Notes under the pieces: generated by a model | What the model was told of the DNA's origin: nothing | Seen by the model: the letters and a program-made list of their open reading frames with translations, nothing else | Databases searched by the model: none | Made by a program: the position numbers and the translations under genes | Source of the DNA: Flavobacteriaceae bacterium | Lineage (GTDB): Bacteria; Bacteroidota; Bacteroidia; Flavobacteriales; Flavobacteriaceae | Assembly: GCA_008081175.1 (NCBI GenBank) | Contig: VMCW01000179.1 | Span: forward strand, 1-12,355 | Direction: 5' to 3' | DNA length: 12,355 nt | In this document: piece after piece, positions 7,598 to 12,355 of the stretch | Numbering within the stretch: the first letter of the stretch is position 1 | How the letters are laid out: every line of letters starts with the position of its first letter

Positions 7598-8989
7598 TTA
7601 AAATTCTCTAATTTTTATGTTTTTAAATGAAACCTCGTCTCCGTGATCTTGAAGTAAAAGTACTCCTTCAGGCCATTGACCGAATTGTTCCCATTTTTCG
7701 TATTTGCTTTTTTCAACAAGGGCTTCAAAGATTTGACTAAAACGATCGTATTCCACCACTTTAACATGATTCAACCAATGTTGGACCTTTCCCCCTCGAA
7801 CTACAATTCGAGCGTTGTTCCATTGTCCCACTCCCTTAAAGTTTTTACCTCTAGCCCCAGTTGATTTGTTTTCTGCTCGAATCAAATCATAGAGAGACCC
7901 AACGGTTCGATTTCCATTTTTACCAAGTTTAGCATCGGGATGATTCTCATCGTCTAGAATTTGAAATTCCAATCCTATGGCCGATCCTTCACCTAAGTTT
8001 AATCCAGGTTTTACAAAGTATTTAATTCCACTGTTAGCCCCTTTTGTGATGAGAAAATCGAGGCTTAATTCAAAATTTCTAAATGATTCTAGCGTGACAA
8101 TATCACCTCCGTTTGTCGATTCCCCTCCATTGGAAGCCTCTACTTTAAGTACACCGTCCTCAATATGCCATCCTTGGCTGGGAAACTGTTTTTGTTTGGC
8201 TCCACGCCATCCTTGCGTTGTCTTACCGTCCCACAACATTCGAAAACCCAGTCTTTTTTCTTCTTGGGTGAGAGCACCGTCCAAATAGCTTATTTGTGGG
8301 GCTTTATTTTTAGAAATCAGAAGATTCTCTTGAAGTTGAGAAGTCATGATACGCACATTTCTCCAGCGCACTTGTTTGCCTTCTTCCTCTGGAGAGGAAA
8401 TAGAGTGGACCTGAAATGCAATAAATCCTTCTGGTGTTTTGTCGTCTACCAGATTTGATGTTTCTATCCCATTCACAAAACTTTTGATGGTAGATCCAAT
8501 AGCTTCAATACGATACCTATTCCATGCTCCATTTATGAAAGCCTCTTGTCCTTCTGGATTTCTAGTGAGAGGGTAAAGCCAGCCTCTCCTTGCTTCATCA
8601 TAAATACCCCCTGCCCATTTTCTTGAGCTGGTTTCTATTTCACATTGATATCCATGTACTCTTCCATTGAGATAACTCTTGAGGCTTTCACTTCTAAATT
8701 GAACACCTGAATTTAAGCCATAATCTACGAGGACCTCAAATTCTAAGATAAAATCACCATATACTTTTTTGGTTGCTAAAAAGGTATTTGGTGTATTGCT
8801 CTTTGAAGTTCCAATTAGGATGCCGTTTTCCAAACGAAAGTCTGCTGTACCATTAAGACGGACAAAATTATTCAAGTTAGGGTCGCTGAGAAGATTTTCC
8901 CATTGCATATTCTGACCTAAAAGAGAATATGTTGAACAGACAGTCAGCAAAAAAAATAAAACGGTAGCGGGTTTAAAAAAATTTTTCAA
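7598..8989 (-). CDS. Exported tandem DUF1080 protein (3-keto-disaccharide hydrolase family)
   Basis: About 463 residues with the start chosen here (472 if translation begins at TTG 9016-9014). A signal peptide, KNFFKPATVLFFLLTVC followed by STYSLLGQ, precedes two DUF1080 domains that correspond motif by motif. Domain 1 covers roughly residues 27-216 (NSGVQFRSE, GYQCEIE, GGIYDEARRGWL, GFIAFQVHS). Domain 2 covers roughly 249-463 (NSGIKYFVK, GLEFQILDDENHPDAKLG, GSLYDLI, GVLLLQDHG, then the typical end FKNIKIREF). The family acts in cleavage of 3-keto-glycosides made by oxidoreductases. No ATG exists before Met37 of the long form. I prefer TTG 8989-8987 because it gives a compact signal peptide and because the likely promoter would start transcription near 9015. 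It is the first gene of the minus run, 1 bp before the Gfo/Idh/MocA gene. It could also act as a carbohydrate-binding, lectin-like module. Confidence 0.88.
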   Translation of the reverse strand: MKNFFKPATVLFFLLTVCSTYSLLGQNMQWENLLSDPNLNNFVRLNGTADFRLENGILIGTSKSNTPNTFLATKKVYGDFILEFEVLVDYGLNSGVQFRSESLKSYLNGRVHGYQCEIETSSRKWAGGIYDEARRGWLYPLTRNPEGQEAFINGAWNRYRIEAIGSTIKSFVNGIETSNLVDDKTPEGFIAFQVHSISSPEEEGKQVRWRNVRIMTSQLQENLLISKNKAPQISYLDGALTQEEKRLGFRMLWDGKTTQGWRGAKQKQFPSQGWHIEDGVLKVEASNGGESTNGGDIVTLESFRNFELSLDFLITKGANSGIKYFVKPGLNLGEGSAIGLEFQILDDENHPDAKLGKNGNRTVGSLYDLIRAENKSTGARGKNFKGVGQWNNARIVVRGGKVQHWLNHVKVVEYDRFSQIFEALVEKSKYEKWEQFGQWPEGVLLLQDHGDEVSFKNIKIREF

Positions 8990-9021
8990 TTGGTTTTTGT
9001 ATTTAAGTCTACCCAAGATAG

Positions 9022-9052
9022 CAAAAGTTTTTTTTAAATTGCAGAGACCAAA
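9022..9052 (-). promoter_or_regulatory. Candidate Bacteroidota-type promoter for the minus-strand operon
   Basis: On the minus strand, TTTG at 9052-9049 is followed after a 19-nt spacer by AACTTTTG at 9029-9022. The Bacteroidota primary sigma factor consensus is a TTTG-type -33 box and TAnnTTTG at -7 with about 19-21 nt between them. The second box matches in five of its six specified positions and the spacing is right. Transcription would begin near 9015, which would exclude the TTG at 9016 as start of the DUF1080 gene and leave roughly a 25-nt A-rich leader before TTG 8989. This is a pattern match only. Confidence 0.45.
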
Positions 9053-9066
9053 AAATGTAATTTAAA
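9033..9066. promoter_or_regulatory. Inverted repeat, probable operator between divergent operons
   Basis: The arms TTTAAATTGCA (9033-9043) and TGTAATTTAAA (9056-9066) are inverted copies matching at 10 of 11 positions, separated by a 12-nt spacer with its centre at 9049/9050. The repeat covers the -33 box of the candidate minus-strand promoter and ends 16 bases before the ATG of the plus-strand operon, so a bound protein could control both directions. The regulator is not encoded in the window. The sequence is AT-rich, which makes chance symmetry easier, but the near-central position between the two divergent start regions is notable. Confidence 0.45.
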
Positions 9067-9082
9067 CCTATTCATTCTAACA

Positions 9083-10276
9083 ATGTCATCTAGAAGATCT
9101 TTTTTGAAAAAGAGTGCAACTGGCCTTGGTTTTCCGCTTTTAGTGCCTGAAAGTGAGTTGTTTTCAATTTTTAGAGGAACGCCCTCAGAACAGCTACATG
9201 TGGGGGTTATTGGGACAGGAGATCGTGGGCAGGGCCTGATGAAAATCATCAATCGAATAGAGGGAATGAGCGTAGAAGCGATTTGCGATCCCCTTTCCTT
9301 TCGATTAGATCAAGCAGCAAAGATTGCTCCGAGAGCGAAGCGATTCAGCAATCACAAAGACTTGCTTTCCTATAAAAATATTGATGCCGTCATAATCAGT
9401 ACCCCTTTGAGCACCCATGCAAAAATAGCCTCAGATGCTGTTGATGCTTCAGTGCATATTTATTGTGAAAAAACCCTAGCTAAAGGAGATGTAGCTACTC
9501 TAGACTTGATTCAAAAAGTAAAAAAGAACCACAATAAAATTTTCCAAACTGGACATCAGTATCACAGTTCCCGTTTGTATTCTCATGTTGTAGCGCTCAT
9601 TCAGTCTGGTGATATTGGTAAAGTAACTGCCATTGAAGCTCAATGGAATCGAAATGGTAATTGGAGAAGACCGGTACCCAATCCAAAATATGAGCGACAG
9701 GTCAATTGGAGGATGTATAGAGAATTCTCCTATGGTCTTACCGCAGAGCTGAGTTCACATCAAATTGATTTTTGTAATTGGTTGTTGAAAAGTACTCCAG
9801 AAAAAGTAGCTGGTTTTGGAGGGATTGATTATTGGAAAGACGGAAGAGAAACCTATGACAATACTCATTTAATCTACACCTATCCTGGGGGAGTAAAAGC
9901 CAGCTTTACCTGTCTTACTTCCAATGCTAAGGACGATTATCAAATCAAAGTCATGGGAGATAAAGCTACAATTCTCATTGATTATCAAAACGCATGGCGT
10001 TATCCAGAGGGACAATACAATAAAATAATGGGTGATGTTGATGGAGTTTCGGGAGCAACTGCGAGTTGGACTGAGGGTAAAGGAACACCAATCAAATATC
10101 AACACAAAGAGCCCACAAGACAAGCTCTAGAGGATTTTCGAAAGTCAATTTTAGATAATTCCACACCGCTCTCAAACCTTCAAAGTGGTGCAGCAGTGGC
10201 TTTTGCTGTAGATATGGGTGTTCGCGCTATGGACACAGAACAGGTGATCTCATGGGATCCAAAATACGCTCAATGA
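9083..10276 (+). CDS. Gfo/Idh/MocA family oxidoreductase with twin-arginine N-terminus
   Basis: A 397-residue Gfo/Idh/MocA protein, only distantly similar to the one at 6271-7596. It begins MSSRRSFLKKS, an exact S-R-R-x-F-L-K Tat motif, but the hydrophobic stretch after it (11-22) is short and no cleavage site is obvious, so export is likely but not certain. GVIGTGDRGQG (41-51) is the NAD(P)-binding glycine loop. The usual EKP is EKT here (YCEKTLAKG, 127-135), keeping the catalytic lysine K130 while replacing the proline. ELSSHQIDFCNWLL (222-235) supplies the conserved His/Asp of the substrate domain. It is the first gene of the plus-strand run; its TGA overlaps the ATG of the SDR gene (ATGA, 10273-10276). 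A partner role with the DUF1080 protein and the other oxidoreductase is inferred from proximity. Confidence 0.9.
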   Translation: MSSRRSFLKKSATGLGFPLLVPESELFSIFRGTPSEQLHVGVIGTGDRGQGLMKIINRIEGMSVEAICDPLSFRLDQAAKIAPRAKRFSNHKDLLSYKNIDAVIISTPLSTHAKIASDAVDASVHIYCEKTLAKGDVATLDLIQKVKKNHNKIFQTGHQYHSSRLYSHVVALIQSGDIGKVTAIEAQWNRNGNWRRPVPNPKYERQVNWRMYREFSYGLTAELSSHQIDFCNWLLKSTPEKVAGFGGIDYWKDGRETYDNTHLIYTYPGGVKASFTCLTSNAKDDYQIKVMGDKATILIDYQNAWRYPEGQYNKIMGDVDGVSGATASWTEGKGTPIKYQHKEPTRQALEDFRKSILDNSTPLSNLQSGAAVAFAVDMGVRAMDTEQVISWDPKYAQ

Positions 10277-11082
10277 CAATGTTTGAATTGAAAAATCATG
10301 TACTTATTGTTACAGGAGCTACTGGAGCCCTTGGGGGCGCTTTGGCACTAAGCCTAGCCAAAGCAGGAGCTAAATTAGTCCTTTTAGGAAGGAATCAGCT
10401 TTTGCTTGAGGAATTGAAAGAAAAACTAATACCACATAGTTTTGTAGAATACCATGTTGTAGATGTGATGAATCGCAATGCTCTTCTCCAAGTGCGCGAA
10501 AAACTTATGGCTAAATTGGGTCGTATAGATGGCTTAATTAATGCTGTTGGAGGTAATTTACCAGGTGCTGTTATTCCTGATGAGCAGTCTGTTTTTGATC
10601 TTTCTGAATCCGATTTTGACGAAGTTGTAGATCTCAATTTAAAAGGAACCTTAGTCCCTTGTCTTGTCTTTGGGGAAATAATGGCAAAACAAGGTAAAGG
10701 AAGTATTGTCAATTATTCTTCAATGACGGTAGATCGAGTTATCACTCGAGTGGTAGGTTACTCTGCAGCAAAAGCCGCTATGGAGAACTTTACTCGTTGG
10801 ATGGCTGTAGAAATGGCTTTAAAATTTGGAGACGGAATAAGGGTAAATGCAATTGCTCCAGGCTTTTTTATAGGCAAACAAAACCATAAATTACTTTTAA
10901 ATGAAGACGGTAGTTTGACTCAACGAGGTGAAAAAATCATCCGCAACACCCCGATGAAGCACTTTGGAGAGCCTGAGGAGTTATGTGGTGCTATTCATTT
11001 TTTGTGTAGTGACAGTTCCCGTTTTGTAACAGGTATTGTTTTGCCTGTAGATGGCGGATTTAGTGCTTTTAGTGGGGTTTAA
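10273..11082 (+). CDS. uxuB: SDR-type D-mannonate oxidoreductase (fructuronate reductase)
   Basis: A short-chain dehydrogenase of 269 residues from the preferred start. Landmarks are the cofactor loop TGATGALG (14-21), NAVGG (90-94) in place of the NNAG motif, the catalytic serine in NYSSM (147-151), and the YxxxK pair in GYSAAKAAMENF with Y163 and K167, ending with VDGGFSAFSG. It should reduce D-fructuronate to D-mannonate with NAD(P)H in the cytosol. The identification rests on the SDR fold plus its place 11 bp before uxuA; Bacillus subtilis uses a similar SDR UxuB (YjmF), unrelated to the larger E. coli UxuB. The frame is open to an ATG at 10252, but the ATG at 10273 forms an ATGA overlap with the upstream stop and fits SDR N-termini better; the ATG at 10279 is also possible. 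Confidence 0.87.
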   Translation: MTMFELKNHVLIVTGATGALGGALALSLAKAGAKLVLLGRNQLLLEELKEKLIPHSFVEYHVVDVMNRNALLQVREKLMAKLGRIDGLINAVGGNLPGAVIPDEQSVFDLSESDFDEVVDLNLKGTLVPCLVFGEIMAKQGKGSIVNYSSMTVDRVITRVVGYSAAKAAMENFTRWMAVEMALKFGDGIRVNAIAPGFFIGKQNHKLLLNEDGSLTQRGEKIIRNTPMKHFGEPEELCGAIHFLCSDSSRFVTGIVLPVDGGFSAFSGV

Positions 11083-11093
11083 TTTAAAAGACT

Positions 11094-12317
11094 ATGTTAG
11101 AATCTTTTCGATGGTACGGAATCAAAGACCCAGTAAGTCTGAGTGATATTCGACAAGCTGGAGCAAGTGGTGTTGTCTCTGCATTGCATGAAGTTGCCAA
11201 TGGGCAAGTATGGGAGAAAAGCGATATCCTTAGACATCAAAAGACTATACGTGAAGGAGGTTTGGATTGGGTAGTGGTAGAGTCTGTTCCTATTCATGAG
11301 GACATCAAACAGCGCAAGGGTTTGTATAAAACCTATATCGAAAACTATAAAAAAACGTTACAGAATCTTGCATATTGTGGGATTAAAAAAGTGTGTTATA
11401 ATTTCATGCCTGTTTTGGACTGGACACGTACACACCTGTATTACCCTCTTCCTGATGGCTCCACAGCCTTGTATTTTAATAGTACTGCCATAGCAGCTTT
11501 TGATCTATTCATAGTAAAAAGAAAGGCTGCAGAGAAGGAGTATACAAACGGTCAATTTCAAAAAGCAAAAGAATATTATGAATCCCTTTCTACCAAAGAA
11601 AAATTATCATTAACCGAAAGTATCATAGCCGGGTTGCCGGGTGCAGAAGAAGGCTATTCTATGGACCAATTTAAAGTTCAGTTAAGCCATTATCAGAATA
11701 TATCAAAAGCACAATTACAAGAACACTTAATTCTTTTTTTGGAGTCAATCATACCCACAGCAGAAGATTGTGGTATTCAGATGTGTATTCATCCTGATGA
11801 TCCTCCTTTTTCACTTTTTGGGATTCCGCGTGTGGTAAGCTCAGCTGAAGATTTGGAACAATTGTTTTCTGCTATACCTTCTCGTTCCAATGGGCTTACA
11901 TTTTGTACTGGGTCATTAGGTGTCCTGCCAGATAACCATTTGGTTCATTTGTTTGAAACTCATGCTGATCGAATTCATTTTTTACATTTGCGAAGTACAA
12001 AAAGAAAAGCAAACGGTGATTTTTTTGAAGCCAATCATTTAGAGGGTGATGTTGACATGTTTACAATAGTAAAGGCAATCCTAACAGAGGAAGAAAAACG
12101 AAAAGCAATGGGGCGCTCTGACTGGCAGATTCCCATGCGACCAGATCATGGACATCAGATGTTGGATGATTTGAACAAAAGAACCAATCCAGGATATTCT
12201 GCAATAGGAAGACTTCGAGGATTGGCAGAACTTAGGGGCTTATCACTAGGTCTCAGTAAAACCCTTTACAAAAACAGAAGATACAATGAACAAGATTCTG
12301 TAGACGGCTTTCTTTAA
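11094..12317 (+). CDS. uxuA: D-mannonate dehydratase
   Basis: A 407-residue UxuA that removes water from D-mannonate to give 2-keto-3-deoxy-D-gluconate in the cytosol. The start MLESFRWYGIKDPVSLSDIR followed by QAGASGVVSALHEVANGQVW is the classic UxuA N-terminus. Metal and catalytic residues known in the family are recognisable as H233 (CIHPDDPP), C271 (TFCTGSLG), H298 (HFLHLRS), D351 and H352 (RPDHGH). Length is slightly above the roughly 394 residues of the E. coli enzyme and nothing is missing. The gene begins 11 bp after the SDR stop, with no Shine-Dalgarno but an A-rich leader, and is followed by 22 bp before the next start codon. Its product would be passed to KDG kinase and KDPG aldolase, not encoded here. 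Confidence 0.97.
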   Translation: MLESFRWYGIKDPVSLSDIRQAGASGVVSALHEVANGQVWEKSDILRHQKTIREGGLDWVVVESVPIHEDIKQRKGLYKTYIENYKKTLQNLAYCGIKKVCYNFMPVLDWTRTHLYYPLPDGSTALYFNSTAIAAFDLFIVKRKAAEKEYTNGQFQKAKEYYESLSTKEKLSLTESIIAGLPGAEEGYSMDQFKVQLSHYQNISKAQLQEHLILFLESIIPTAEDCGIQMCIHPDDPPFSLFGIPRVVSSAEDLEQLFSAIPSRSNGLTFCTGSLGVLPDNHLVHLFETHADRIHFLHLRSTKRKANGDFFEANHLEGDVDMFTIVKAILTEEEKRKAMGRSDWQIPMRPDHGHQMLDDLNKRTNPGYSAIGRLRGLAELRGLSLGLSKTLYKNRRYNEQDSVDGFL

Positions 12318-12339
12318 TAATATTAAACTCAAAACAACA

Positions 12340-12355
12340 ATGAAAAAATACCTTA
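12340..12355 (+). CDS. Start of a further gene, cut off by the window edge
   Basis: An ATG at 12340 opens MKKYL and then runs off the window. It follows the uxuA stop by 22 bp of A-rich sequence of the same kind that precedes the other starts here, so it is probably the fourth gene of the plus-strand operon. A short basic start such as MKK is common for secreted or lipoprotein precursors, but five codons cannot identify the product. Confidence 0.5.

Noticed and set aside
7977..8458. Two overlapping plus-strand open frames (103 and 97 codons) inside the DUF1080 gene
   Set aside because: They are antisense to a well-supported coding sequence, overlap each other in different frames, and show no domain or conserved motif.
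9058..9065. Possible -7 box TAATTTAA for the plus-strand operon
   Set aside because: Only four of six specified positions match and the best upstream TTG (9039-9041) is 16 nt away, shorter than usual. A plus-strand promoter must exist nearby but I cannot place it.
9034..9252. Minus-strand open frame of 72 codons running through the divergent promoter region
   Set aside because: It reads antisense through the Tat motif and glycine loop of the plus-strand oxidoreductase and has no recognisable features; the true minus-strand gene begins at 8989 or 9016.

Overview
The window looks like a catabolic locus from a low-GC, probably marine or alga-associated member of the Flavobacteriia (Bacteroidota). 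The case rests on AT-rich DNA, A-rich leaders without Shine-Dalgarno sites, a Bacteroidota-type -33/-7 promoter match, 'RRxFL/I-KK' N-termini on Gfo/Idh/MocA proteins, and DUF1080 proteins. This is inference from gene content and style; no ribosomal marker is present.

Two divergent gene runs share a short control region (about 8990-9082). The minus-strand run reads, in transcription order: an exported double-DUF1080 (3-keto-disaccharide hydrolase family) protein, a Tat-type Gfo/Idh/MocA oxidoreductase, uronate isomerase (uxaC), a complete TRAP transporter (dctP, dctQ, dctM), a DUF983 zinc-ribbon membrane protein, and a PLP-dependent group II decarboxylase. Spacing from the first gene to dctM is very tight (overlaps of 4 and 14 bp, gaps of 1, 4 and 18 bp), which implies one transcript. 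The last two genes overlap each other by 17 bp and follow a 49-bp gap, so they may be a passenger pair. The plus-strand run reads: a second RR-motif Gfo/Idh/MocA oxidoreductase, an SDR-type D-mannonate oxidoreductase (uxuB, YjmF type), D-mannonate dehydratase (uxuA), and the first five codons of another gene at the window edge.

Together the genes give a coherent D-glucuronate route: uptake by TRAP, then glucuronate to fructuronate (UxaC), to mannonate (SDR UxuB), to 2-keto-3-deoxygluconate (UxuA). KDG kinase, KDPG aldolase, a local regulator and any SusCD or polysaccharide lyase genes are not in the window. The unusual part is the set of three apparently exported proteins (two Gfo/Idh/MocA plus tandem DUF1080) flanking the promoter region. 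Families of this kind take part in oxidation of glycosides to 3-keto sugars followed by cleavage. I therefore infer that the locus may release glucuronate from a glycoside in the periplasm by a 3-keto route before TRAP import.

The intergenic region carries an 11-bp inverted repeat (one mismatch, 12-nt spacer) overlapping a good Bacteroidota promoter match, so a shared operator is likely. The first 183 bases hold no gene I can identify.
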